NCBI RefSeq assembly: GCF_033954455.1
Contig: NZ_CP121473.1
Location: 2,900,501-2,964,500 of the forward strand
From: Thiorhodovibrio litoralis
GTDB taxonomy: Bacteria > Pseudomonadota > Gammaproteobacteria > Chromatiales > Chromatiaceae
Reading direction: 5' to 3'
Length of the DNA: 64,000 nucleotides
Below the pieces are notes generated by a model, which saw only the letters and a list, made by a program, of their open reading frames with translations, had not been told where the DNA came from and did no database searches. Positions 36,661-45,343 of the stretch are shown piece after piece (within the stretch, counting starts at the first letter, position 1; each line of letters opens with the position of its first letter). The translations under genes were made by a program, and so were the position numbers.

Positions 36661-37730
36661 AATCGATCGTCTTCTTCAACAACAAGGGGGGAGTCGGTAA
36701 GACGACCTTGACCTTCAACATTGCACATATGTTGGCTGGACGTGGGGTGCGGGTGGTCGTACTCGACTTCGACCCACAGTGCAATATCTCCGCGATCTTT
36801 CTCGACGAGATCCGACTGTTCGAGATTTGGGAGGATGTGCGCAGCGATGCTACGGTGACCGGTTGCTTAGAGCCGGTGCGCAGGGGTAAGGGGGACGTGC
36901 TGCCGCCGCGCTTGGAGCGCGTTGCCGATGGACTCTGGTTGCTGCCTGGACACCTGGCACTCAGCCGATTCGAGCAGACTTTGGCGGAGGAGTTCGCCAA
37001 GACGCTGGCCTCGGACAATGATCGGGCGCTCGATGTGACGACGTCGCTCGATCTGCTGTCGAATCTCGCCGCCGAGCAGGTAGCGGCGGATGTGATGATC
37101 ATGGATCTTGGCCCCAGTCTGGGCGCCCTCAACCGGGCCGCGCTGCTCGCTTGCGATCACCTGGTGCTTCCGGTGGCACCAGATCTGTTTAGCTTACAGG
37201 GACTCCGCAACGTCGGGCCGACTTTGCGCGAGTGGCGGCGCGACTGGGGCACTGTTCGTGAGCGTGGTCTCGCCGGCAAGCCCCAGGAGGCATTGCCCCC
37301 TCATGATTTCCTGCCGCTCGGTTACATGGTCCAGCAGCATCTTGCCCGGGCTGATCGACCCGTCGCGGGTTACGCCCGTTGGGCGCAGGCCATCCCCGCA
37401 GAGTATCGCCGATCCGTTCTGGATGAAGCGCCTAGTCAAACTGCGGTTTCCTTCGAGCAAGACGAGCATTGTCTTGCCCTGATCCCGCACTACGCCAGTC
37501 TGGTCCCGATTGCCCAGCAGGCACGTAAGCCGATCTTCGATCTCAAGCAGGCCGACGGCATCGGTGGGGGGCAGATTCAGGCCGTGGCACGCTGTCGGGA
37601 CAACTTCAACCAAATTGGCGAGCAGCTGTTGGAACGGCTCGGGATCGAGGCGCCATGGATCCAACGATCTCGACAGCCGGTCGCTCCCGATAGCCCTGAG
37701 CATGGACAGAGCGCTGAGGCGTGGCGGTGA
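36657..37730 (+). CDS. ParA-like ATPase
   Basis: 357 residues from the ATG overlapping the upstream TGA. The deviant Walker A (NNKGGVGKTTLTFNIAHML) includes the signature lysine of the ParA/MinD class; Walker A' VVVLDFDPQCNIS and Walker B VMIMDLGPSLGA follow, then LPVAPDLFSLQGLRNVGPTL. There is no ParB gene or clear centromere nearby, so plasmid partition is unlikely. The paired AlbA-like gene suggests a two-component unit of unknown purpose, possibly for defence or DNA positioning. A 250-bp gap follows in which I see nothing. Confidence 0.9.
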   Translation: MKSIVFFNNKGGVGKTTLTFNIAHMLAGRGVRVVVLDFDPQCNISAIFLDEIRLFEIWEDVRSDATVTGCLEPVRRGKGDVLPPRLERVADGLWLLPGHLALSRFEQTLAEEFAKTLASDNDRALDVTTSLDLLSNLAAEQVAADVMIMDLGPSLGALNRAALLACDHLVLPVAPDLFSLQGLRNVGPTLREWRRDWGTVRERGLAGKPQEALPPHDFLPLGYMVQQHLARADRPVAGYARWAQAIPAEYRRSVLDEAPSQTAVSFEQDEHCLALIPHYASLVPIAQQARKPIFDLKQADGIGGGQIQAVARCRDNFNQIGEQLLERLGIEAPWIQRSRQPVAPDSPEHGQSAEAWR

Positions 37731-37981
37731 CCCAACGGGGCGCAAAGACGCGGATGCAAGTACGTAGATCTCATGCGAGACGCCTTGCACTTGCGCCTTG
37801 CTCTGCTTCGCGGTGTCGCGCTCAGCAGCGAGCAGATGCGCACCTGCGGAGCCTGTCCTGGAGGCGTCCCGCATCGCCCGTGTTATCGACAAAGAGCTGC
37901 AACAGTCAGTAGGATAGCTGCGTCCAAAGACTCCGCGGTATCACGAAGCCGCCAACACTGACCTGGGAAGCACTGCAATCC

Positions 37982-38470
37982 ATGATCAAATTCACAACCA
38001 ACCACGGCGATATCCTGATTGAGCTCGACCACGACAAGGCTCCGGAAACCTGCGAGAACTTCGAGCAGTATGTCCGTGATGGCCATTATGACAACACCAT
38101 CTTTCACCGGGTGATCGATGGCTTCATGATCCAGGGCGGGGGCATGGCAGCGGATTTTTCGCAAAAACCGACCCGTGACCCGGTCAAGAACGAGGCCAGC
38201 AATGGGCTCAAGAACGTCGCCGGTGCCGTCGCCATGGCCCGCACTGCGGACCCGCATTCGGCCTCGGCGCAGTTTTTCATCAATGTGTCCGACAATACCT
38301 TTCTCGACCACCCCGGGCAGGACGGCTGGGGCTATGCCGTTTTCGCTCGCGTGACCGATGGCATGGAGGTCGTCAATGCCATCAAGGGGGTGAAGACTGG
38401 AAACAAGCACGGCCACCAGGACGTTCCCCTTGAGGATGTCGTCATCCTCAAGGCCGAGCTGCTGGACTGA
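37982..38470 (+). CDS. ppiB: Peptidyl-prolyl cis-trans isomerase B
   Basis: 162 residues of a cyclophilin without signal peptide, hence cytoplasmic. Active-site strings are present: [14 protein letters not shown] (Arg and Phe), SASAQFFIN and [12 protein letters not shown]. The N-terminus [20 protein letters not shown] is as in PpiB. It speeds up proline isomerisation in folding proteins. It is followed by lpxH, the order known in gammaproteobacteria. Confidence 0.97.
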   Translation: MIKFTTNHGDILIELDHDKAPETCENFEQYVRDGHYDNTIFHRVIDGFMIQGGGMAADFSQKPTRDPVKNEASNGLKNVAGAVAMARTADPHSASAQFFINVSDNTFLDHPGQDGWGYAVFARVTDGMEVVNAIKGVKTGNKHGHQDVPLEDVVILKAELLD

Positions 38471-38588
38471 GCCCTGAACTGAGCCATGGAATGAGCCCTT
38501 AAAGGAGCAAGACATTCTTCCTGCCTCGGCTCTTGCGCTGACTGGCGTGCCGGCGCTTGTTCGGGCGGTATAGGGCGCGCGTCACCCG

Positions 38589-39341
38589 ATGGACCAGCGG
38601 CTTTTTATCTCCGACCTGCATCTCGCCCCGGAACAGCCGGAGATGCTGGAGCTTTTCCTTGGCTTTCTGAGCAAGCGCGCGCGCGCGGCGGCCGAGCTCT
38701 ACATCCTCGGCGATCTGTTCGACAGCTGGATCGGCGACGATGACGACACGGCGGAATATCGTCAGGTGATCGCCGCGCTGCGCCAAGCCGTCGACAGCGG
38801 CACCGCCTGTTGGCTGATGTGCGGCAATCGCGATTTTCTGCTCGGTCGGCGCTTCGCGCGCGCCAGCGGCTGCCAGCTGCTGGCCGATCCGAGCCGAATC
38901 CAGATCGCCGATCAATGGGTGCTGCTGATGCATGGCGATTTGCTCTGTACCGACGATGTGCCCTATCAGCGCTTCCGCCGCCGGGTGCGCAATCCTATCG
39001 TCAAGCGCCTTTTCCTGCTGCGCTCGCTGCGGCGGCGGCGCGAGATCGCGGCCAATTACCGCCGTCGCAGTCGCGAGGCAATGGCCGCCAAGCAGGCGGC
39101 CATCATGGACGTCAACCAGCAGGCGGTCGTGGCCTACCTGCGCCGCTATCGCGCCCAGCGGCTGATTCATGGCCACACCCACCGCCCCGGCGATCACAGC
39201 ATATTGATTGATCAAGCTATCCGCACCCGTCAGGTGCTGGCGGACTGGCGCATGGACGCAGGCCAGGCCAAGGCTGAGTTGCTGGTGGAACAAAACGGAC
39301 GCTGGTGGCGCGAGCCATGGCCCGGTGAGATGCTACGGTGA
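38589..39341 (+). CDS. lpxH: UDP-2,3-diacylglucosamine diphosphatase
   Basis: 250 residues of a calcineurin-type metallophosphoesterase. Metal ligands are all visible: SDLHL (Asp, His), LGDLFDSWIG (Asp), CGNRDF (Asn), LMHGD (His) and HGHTHRP near residue 195. LpxH hydrolyses UDP-2,3-diacylglucosamine to lipid X at the inner-membrane surface during lipid A synthesis. The helical insertion (RRVRNPIVKRLFLL) is that of LpxH rather than LpxI/G. It lies about 120 bases after ppiB. Confidence 0.97.
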   Translation: MDQRLFISDLHLAPEQPEMLELFLGFLSKRARAAAELYILGDLFDSWIGDDDDTAEYRQVIAALRQAVDSGTACWLMCGNRDFLLGRRFARASGCQLLADPSRIQIADQWVLLMHGDLLCTDDVPYQRFRRRVRNPIVKRLFLLRSLRRRREIAANYRRRSREAMAAKQAAIMDVNQQAVVAYLRRYRAQRLIHGHTHRPGDHSILIDQAIRTRQVLADWRMDAGQAKAELLVEQNGRWWREPWPGEMLR

Positions 39342-39387
39342 GGTGCTACAATAACGCCATTGTGACGGCCCACACGAGCATTTCACC

Positions 39388-42300
39388 ATGATCTTCAAGC
39401 GCCTCTTTCGCAAGGCGCCCTCACCCGCCGCGCCCGACCCGCGCGCGCTCGCCGAGGCGGCGCTGAACGATGCCGATCCCGCCGCGCAGCGTGAGGCCTG
39501 CCGCCGGATCGATGACCTGAGTGTGCTGCGCCAGGTGGCGGAGCAATCATCCGATGCCGGCACCCGCGATCTGGCCGCCGCCCGCTATCGCCACATCCTG
39601 TGCAGGCTCGAATCCGGCGCCGCGCGCTTGGACCAAGCCATCGCGGAAATCCCAACCCTGACCGACCCGGACCAGCTCGGCGAGATCGCGCGTGAGGCGC
39701 GCGCCCCGGAGCTGCGTCTAGCGGCCATCGCGCAACTCCCGGCCGACGCGCCCGCGCTCGCCCGCTGCGCCGTCGAGGACGCCCTGCCTGGTCATCGCCA
39801 GCAAGCAGTGGAGCGCATTCGCGAGCGCCATCTGCTTGAGCAAGTCGTCCGGCAGATCGGCAAGAGGGACACCAAGGTCTACCGTTTCGCGCGGGAAAAA
39901 CTGCGCAGCCTGGCGGAACAGGAGGAGCGCCCGCGCCTTGCCCGTCAGCGCCATGACGAGCTCTGCGGCCAGCTTGAGCGCCTGGGTCGCTTTAAGAACT
40001 GGACACAAGATCGCGCCCGCCTGACGCTGATCGACCGGCAATGGTCGGAGATTCAGGCCGACCTCGAACCAACGCAGCGCGATCATTTCCAGGCGCTGCG
40101 CGAAACCTTCATCGCGGAATTCGATCGGCACGCCCAGGCCAAGGCCACAATGCACGCCGCTCAACAAACCGCCACCGCCGACATGGCGCGCAGACAGGAG
40201 CTGATCCGTCGGCTGCAAACCCTTGAGCATGAAACCGACCCGCACCGCCTGGACGCTGAGCTTGCCAGCATCGGCGATGCCTGGAGCGATCTCGATGGCG
40301 AGCAGTCGCTCGATCCGAGCAACGAAGCCGAGTCCACTTCCACCGACCATGATGCTCCCGCTGCGGACCACGCGCTTGAGGCCATGCGCCATGCCGGGCA
40401 ACAGGCGCTCGCCCGCGCGTTGGCGCGGCAACGCCAACTGCGCAACCAGGACACAGAAGACAAGAACGCCTTTGTCGAGCAAAACCACCAGCGAGAACTG
40501 CAGACACAACTTCTGTCAGACGCGGAGAACTTACTGGAAGCCTCTTCTGGCCCCATCGATTATCAGTCGGCGCGTAAGCTGCAAAAGCAGCTCAAATCCC
40601 TGCAGAACACGGACAAGGCACCGGCGGATGCAGAGCGCTCGCGCATTGCCAGCCTGCTCGAAACCCTCGACCGACGCATCTGCAAGCAGAGGCTGCACGC
40701 TGAGCGCAAGCTCGAGGCCGCGCCCGAGCAACTGCACCAACTGGCCGCGCATCTCGACGCCGGCGAGTTGCGCAAGGCCGAGCCGCTGCATCAGAAGATC
40801 GGCGCCGCGCTCGATCAGGCGCGCGCCGCCGACTTGCCCCGTTCCGAGATCAACAAGCTCGACAAGCAGCTCAACCACCACCAGGCCAAACTGCGAGAGC
40901 TGCAACGCTGGCGCCGCTGGAGCGCCGATCAGGGACGCGAAAGCCTGTGCCACGAGGCCGAAACCCTCCTCGCCCGCGCCGAGGCTGACACGGCCGACGC
41001 CGAGCTCGACACATTGGCCGCGCGTCTGAACCACTTGCGCCGCGACTGGCGCCGCATCGACCAGTCCGGCACCCCGGCTGGTGAGAGCTACTGGCAGCGC
41101 TTCAAGCAGGCCACCGACCAGGTCGCAGCCCGCTGCGAGCCCTACTTTCAGGCCCGCGCCGAACATCAACGTGCCAGCCGCGAAGCGCGGCGCATGCTGT
41201 GCGAAAAGCTCGAGCATTTTCTCGCCGCGGTCGACTGGGACAGCGTCGACTGGAAAGCCATGGTGCGCGCCGAGCGCGAAATGCGCCAGGCATGGAACGC
41301 GCTCGATCAGCCCGAAGCCGGGGGCCGCGGCGGTCTTGAGGGCCGCTTCCGTCGCGGGCTGGCACAAGTCGACAAGGCGCTGAAGGAAGAACGCGCAAGC
41401 AATCAGGCGCACAAGCGACATTTAATCGAGCGCATGCGCGAATTGGCCGAGATGGAGGATCTTGACGCTGCCATCGCTCAAGCCAAGTCCGCGCAAAAGC
41501 AGTGGCACACGACGGTCTCTGGACGCAAGCAGGAAGAAAACGCCCTGTGGCGGGAATTCCGCACCGCCAGCGATGCCGTTTTCGCCCGCCGCCACCAAGA
41601 GCGCGCCGCGCGCAGTCAGGAGTTTCAGGACAACCTGGCCCGCAGTGAAGCCCTGTGCGACCAGGCCGAAGCGCTGGTGGGGCGCGACAAGATCCAGGCC
41701 GCCACTCTGTCAGAAGACTTGCAGCAACTCACCCAGCAGTGGCGCGACAGCCTCGCCCTGCCCCTGCCACGTCAGGACAAAAAGCGCCTGGAGCAGCGCT
41801 GGGACAACGCCGAGCAACAGGCCCGCCAGTTGTTGCGGACCCTGCGCGACCAAGCCGATTGGGATGCGCTCGAAGGACTCAGGCAAAAATCTGATTTTCT
41901 GAGCCGCACCGCTGGGGCCATCCTGGCGGACAGCAGCGCCGCGAGCGAGCAACAGCTAAGGGCGCAATGGTCTCAGCTCGACGAATCGGACCACGAATCG
42001 CACGACGAATCGGTCGACAATGGCAGCCCCCCAAACCGCCACAAGAGCCGGCAGGCGCGCGCGGACCAGCACCGCAGCCTCCAGCAGCGCTTCGAGGCAC
42101 TGCTGCACGCACTGCAGAACCCGAAAGCCCGCGACCAAATGATCGAGCAATGCGAGAGCGCCCGTCACGAGCGCGAAGCACTCTGCCTGCGGCTGGAAAT
42201 TCTCGCCCACCTTGACTCGCCGCCCGAGCTCACCGCGCGGCGCATGGAATTACAGGTGGAACGCTTGCAGGAAAAACTCGGCGACGGGGACAACCAGGCC

Positions 42301-42450
42301 GATCCTCTCGCTCAGTCCAGGCCACTGCTTATCGACTGGTACCTGAACGCGCCGGCGGCGAACGACCAGCAACTCCAAGCCCGCTTCGAGCGCATCGAGG
42401 CGGCATTGAAGCCCGGAGCCTCAGCGGCTCAAACCCCACCAGCACCGTAA
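39388..42450 (+). CDS. Very long DUF349 coiled-coil protein
   Basis: 1020 residues. Several DUF349-like units can be seen, each with an aromatic helix start such as RLGRFKNWTQDRARLTLIDR, LQRWRRWSADQGRESLC and ESYWQRFKQATDQVAARCEP. The rest is highly charged and predicted helical throughout (long runs of R, E, Q, A). A HEAT-like region rich in Ala/Leu lies in the first 170 residues (ARYRHILCRLESGAARLDQA). DUF349 function is not established. No signal peptide or membrane helix. Its last 22 bases overlap the convergent diguanylate cyclase gene. Confidence 0.85.
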   Translation: MIFKRLFRKAPSPAAPDPRALAEAALNDADPAAQREACRRIDDLSVLRQVAEQSSDAGTRDLAAARYRHILCRLESGAARLDQAIAEIPTLTDPDQLGEIAREARAPELRLAAIAQLPADAPALARCAVEDALPGHRQQAVERIRERHLLEQVVRQIGKRDTKVYRFAREKLRSLAEQEERPRLARQRHDELCGQLERLGRFKNWTQDRARLTLIDRQWSEIQADLEPTQRDHFQALRETFIAEFDRHAQAKATMHAAQQTATADMARRQELIRRLQTLEHETDPHRLDAELASIGDAWSDLDGEQSLDPSNEAESTSTDHDAPAADHALEAMRHAGQQALARALARQRQLRNQDTEDKNAFVEQNHQRELQTQLLSDAENLLEASSGPIDYQSARKLQKQLKSLQNTDKAPADAERSRIASLLETLDRRICKQRLHAERKLEAAPEQLHQLAAHLDAGELRKAEPLHQKIGAALDQARAADLPRSEINKLDKQLNHHQAKLRELQRWRRWSADQGRESLCHEAETLLARAEADTADAELDTLAARLNHLRRDWRRIDQSGTPAGESYWQRFKQATDQVAARCEPYFQARAEHQRASREARRMLCEKLEHFLAAVDWDSVDWKAMVRAEREMRQAWNALDQPEAGGRGGLEGRFRRGLAQVDKALKEERASNQAHKRHLIERMRELAEMEDLDAAIAQAKSAQKQWHTTVSGRKQEENALWREFRTASDAVFARRHQERAARSQEFQDNLARSEALCDQAEALVGRDKIQAATLSEDLQQLTQQWRDSLALPLPRQDKKRLEQRWDNAEQQARQLLRTLRDQADWDALEGLRQKSDFLSRTAGAILADSSAASEQQLRAQWSQLDESDHESHDESVDNGSPPNRHKSRQARADQHRSLQQRFEALLHALQNPKARDQMIEQCESARHEREALCLRLEILAHLDSPPELTARRMELQVERLQEKLGDGDNQADPLAQSRPLLIDWYLNAPAANDQQLQARFERIEAALKPGASAAQTPPAP

Positions 42451-43493
42451 GCGCGGTGATCAGCCGGGCCGGTCTGCGCATCCTCCCAGACGCACACCCG
42501 GTCTCGCCCTGCGGTCTTGGCCGCATAGAGCGCTTGATCGGCCGCCTCGAATAAAGCCTGAGCCTGACGAATGCCGGATTCCGACGCACCGGGCGACTCG
42601 ACGACGACGATCCGACTCTTGGCGACGTCGGGGATGAAACTGGCCGCGCCGATGCTCAGAGTGACGTAAGGCGCCGCATCTGAGTGCTCATGAAGGATGG
42701 TCAGTGCCCGCACAGCGGCGGCGCTCTTCTCGGCCAGCGCGACGGCATCTGCGAGCGAACTGCCAGGAAGCAGGAAGGCAAATTCCTCTCCCCCATAACG
42801 CGCCACCATATCGCCGGCGCGCGTTACCGTCGCGGCCAGCCGCTGGGCGACCTTGCGCAGACAGGCATCCCCCCGCACATGCCCATAGTGGTCATTGTAG
42901 GCTTTGAAATGATCGATATCGGCCATTAACAGCCCCAGCGGCTGCTGCTGTCGCTCGGCGCGCCGCCATTCCTGGCTGAGACGCAGACCCAGTGCCCGCC
43001 GGTTGGCAAGATCGGTCAGTGGGTCCCTGTCGCTGAGCCGCCGCAGGCGGTCCTTCTGTGCCTTGAGCTTGAGATGCAGACCAACCCGCGCGCGAACCAA
43101 CGGAGGATTGATCGGCTTGCTCAGAAAGTCGCTGGCGCCAATTTCCAGGGCCAGCAGTTCGGTGTCGAAATCCATGGCGGTGGTGACGAAAATCACTGGA
43201 ATTTCAGGATACTCGCGTTGCATGATCCGACAGACTTCAAAACCATCCATCTCTGGCATTTTTACATCGAGCAGCACCAGGTCGAAGGTGTCGCGATCCA
43301 TGCGTTGCAGCGCTTCCGCGCCGCTGGTGGCAAATCTTAAATCCCCCACGCCTTCAAGCGCCGCATGCAGCACCCGAATCGCGATCGCCTCATCGTCGAC
43401 AATCAGCAGCCGCGGACGGTCATTCTCGCGAGCACGTCCGCCAGTGAAACGGGGGAGATATTCCTGCTGCGCGGATTGGGTGGCAAGATTCAT
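42429..43493 (-). CDS. Response regulator with GGDEF diguanylate cyclase domain
   Basis: About 354 residues from the ATG at 43493; the longer frame from 43610 would reach into the upstream gene region. REC domain: RPRLLIVDDEAIA, phospho-acceptor Asp in LVLLDVKMPEMDG, conserved Lys in ASDFLSKPINPP. GGDEF domain: DPLTDLANRR, MADIDHFKAYND and active-site ARYGGEEF; the inhibitory RxxD (RAGD) stands five residues before it. It should make cyclic di-GMP when phosphorylated, with feedback inhibition. Starts 50 bases after the STAS gene, probably one operon. Confidence 0.93.
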   Translation of the reverse strand: MNLATQSAQQEYLPRFTGGRARENDRPRLLIVDDEAIAIRVLHAALEGVGDLRFATSGAEALQRMDRDTFDLVLLDVKMPEMDGFEVCRIMQREYPEIPVIFVTTAMDFDTELLALEIGASDFLSKPINPPLVRARVGLHLKLKAQKDRLRRLSDRDPLTDLANRRALGLRLSQEWRRAERQQQPLGLLMADIDHFKAYNDHYGHVRGDACLRKVAQRLAATVTRAGDMVARYGGEEFAFLLPGSSLADAVALAEKSAAAVRALTILHEHSDAAPYVTLSIGAASFIPDVAKSRIVVVESPGASESGIRQAQALFEAADQALYAAKTAGRDRVCVWEDAQTGPADHRAYGAGGV

Positions 43494-43543
43494 TCTATCG
43501 TTCCCTAAAGAGTGGATGCCTGCATTGCATAGTGTATCGACGC

Positions 43544-43972
43544 TCAGTTCCATCGGAAGTGATAAATAATCCCCGCGCGCGCCAGGCGGCGATACACCCT
43601 GGGCCCACAATTGGCGAGCACAATCCGCTCTCGCAGATAGCCGGCATGGTGATTTAGCAGCAAGAGCAGCGCCATCCCAGAATCAAACACCTTTTCCGTC
43701 GCGGACAGATCGACCACCAGAGTTCGCGGCTTAACCGTCAGGAGCGTCTCAATCGCCTGACGGATGAGCGCAATGAGCCTGAGATCGAGCTGCTCGCCAG
43801 GGCGCACGACCAGGGTGTTGGATTTTTTGTCCCACGCCAGTTCTCCGCCCATCACGACGTCGCCTTCATGGTGACTGCGCTCCCCGTGCGGCGCGAGATC
43901 AGGCAACGCCTGCTGATCGGTCTGACTGAGGGGTAGGTTGATCGGTTGGCTTAAACTCTTCTGAAGCTTCAT
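43544..43972 (-). CDS. STAS-domain (anti-sigma factor antagonist-like) protein
   Basis: 142 residues from the ATG at 43972, which has GGAGG seven bases upstream; the longer open frame to 44254 has no family support. The STAS fold shows TLLTVKPRTLVVDLSATEKV, FDSGMALLLLLNHHAGYL and ANCGPRVYRRLARAG. The phospho-acceptor-like Ser of SpoIIAA-type domains corresponds to the Ser in FDSGMA. It likely relays a partner-switch signal to the diguanylate cyclase encoded next. No kinase partner of the RsbW type is adjacent. Confidence 0.8.
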   Translation of the reverse strand: MKLQKSLSQPINLPLSQTDQQALPDLAPHGERSHHEGDVVMGGELAWDKKSNTLVVRPGEQLDLRLIALIRQAIETLLTVKPRTLVVDLSATEKVFDSGMALLLLLNHHAGYLRERIVLANCGPRVYRRLARAGIIYHFRWN

Positions 43973-44564
43973 CGCTACCTCCAGTATCAATGGATAAGAC
44001 TCCACAACGCCGCATCTCTGCACGCTGGCATTGGTATGGGGATTATCCGGCCAAGCACACCGAAGGGTGATCGGGAAAGTCCTGATCCTTGAGTCCGGGA
44101 TACTCACCCACACAAGCTCGGAGCATCCAGCAGGCCCGAGCCGCGCTCGTTTTCTATGCCCACAAGGAAAGTATTGACGAAAACAAGCACTTTGTTGATA
44201 GGCAAAGTGCTGCTCCTTGGGTCGGGCGTTCTCCCTGGCCGATACCTGGGTCATTGCCGACCGGGCCTAAGGCATCGCCGGCGCGAGCGGACCCGTTATA
44301 TGTTCTCTTCGGGGCTATACTTTAAACAACCACACTCAAAAAGCGTCCGCGGCAGAGCCCTGATCAGGGTTTCCGGAGGGGGGTAAATCGGGGGATGGCA
44401 CATTGCCTGATGCGTTTGGAATTGTTCCTATGGAGAGTGATAAGAAATGCCTCTGGACTCGTTTGGAACCAAGGGCCAAATGCGATCAGGAATGACAAGA
44501 AATGCCTCTGGGCTCGTTTGGAACCAAGGGCCAAATGCGATCAGGAGCAGCGAGAAAAGCCGTC
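43973..44564. other. Intergenic region upstream of the NarL-type gene
   Basis: 592 bases between divergent operons. The right part holds a 55-bp tandem duplication; the remainder shows no frame or hairpin that I can support. The minus-strand frame over 43973-44254 is open but of poor protein composition. Promoters for both operons must lie here. Confidence 0.55.
44438..44547. repeat. 55-bp tandem duplication just before the regulator gene
   Basis: Two head-to-tail copies (44438-44492 and 44493-44547) differ at only two positions in the first 50 bases. Each copy contains GAAATGCCTCTGG, CTCGTTTGGAACC and GCCAAATGCGATCAGGA. The second copy ends 17 bases before the start codon at 44565 and supplies its AGGAG, so the duplication also doubles the ribosome-binding area. 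It could be a pair of operators. Confidence 0.85.
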
Positions 44565-45278
44565 ATGCATGACAATTCCCCCATAGCGCCTCACGCCGTC
44601 CTGCCGAGCCATTCAGTGATAACCAAGAGCGATGCACGACGCGTCCTTATAGTGGACGACCATCCTCTTGTGCGCGCAGGTCTCTCGGCGGTCATTAATC
44701 AAGAGTCGGACCTTTTTGTTTGTGGAGAAGCGGGCACCGCTCGCGAGGCCATGGAGCTTGTTCAACACACCCAAGCGGACATCGTGATCCTGGATCTGAC
44801 GCTGCCCGACGGCAGTGGGCTGGACCTGATCAAACGACTGACCAAGCTGCCGGGGTGCCCGCGTCTGCTGGTCTGCTCCATCCACGAGGAATCGCTCTTC
44901 GCCCAGCGCGCGCTCGCAGCCGGCGCCAGCGGCTACATCAATAAGCAGGAGGCAACCACGCTGGTGGTGACAGCGATACGCAAAGTCTTGTCTGGTAGCA
45001 ACTACTTGAGCGAAGGCATGACCCAGTTTTTGCTGCGCCAACTTACTGGCCGCGTAACCAACGACAGCCAAGCTTCCGTCGATAGTCTGACCGCACGCGA
45101 GGTAGAAGTGTTTATGCTGATCGGAAAATGCCTGAGTGCCTCCAAAATTGCCGAACAGCTTCATTTGAGCGTCAAAACCATTGAAACCCATCGCGCGAAG
45201 ATCAAACGCAAGCTCAACCTTGCAACCAGCGGTGAGCTGACACGCTACGCTGTGCAGTGGGTACTGGAACAACACTGA
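44565..45278 (+). CDS. NarL/FixJ-type response regulator
   Basis: 237 residues. REC domain: RRVLIVDDHPLVRAGL, acceptor Asp in ADIVILDLTLPDGSGLDL, Lys in GASGYINKQEAT. LuxR-type helix-turn-helix: LTAREVEVFMLIGKCLSASK and HLSVKTIETHRAKIKRKL near the C-terminus. It should bind DNA when phosphorylated, perhaps by one of the hybrid kinases downstream. It begins right after a 55-bp tandem repeat and is the first gene of a four-gene signalling cluster. Confidence 0.95.
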   Translation: MHDNSPIAPHAVLPSHSVITKSDARRVLIVDDHPLVRAGLSAVINQESDLFVCGEAGTAREAMELVQHTQADIVILDLTLPDGSGLDLIKRLTKLPGCPRLLVCSIHEESLFAQRALAAGASGYINKQEATTLVVTAIRKVLSGSNYLSEGMTQFLLRQLTGRVTNDSQASVDSLTAREVEVFMLIGKCLSASKIAEQLHLSVKTIETHRAKIKRKLNLATSGELTRYAVQWVLEQH

Positions 45279-45343
45279 GACCTGACTGGGATTTCCTTGT
45301 ACACTGGTCTGAGACACCCCGGTTATTTCAGGTCGATTCCAAA

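Noticed and set aside
36657-37730. Plasmid-type partition locus
   Set aside because: Only a ParA-like gene is present; there is no ParB gene and no array of centromere repeats.
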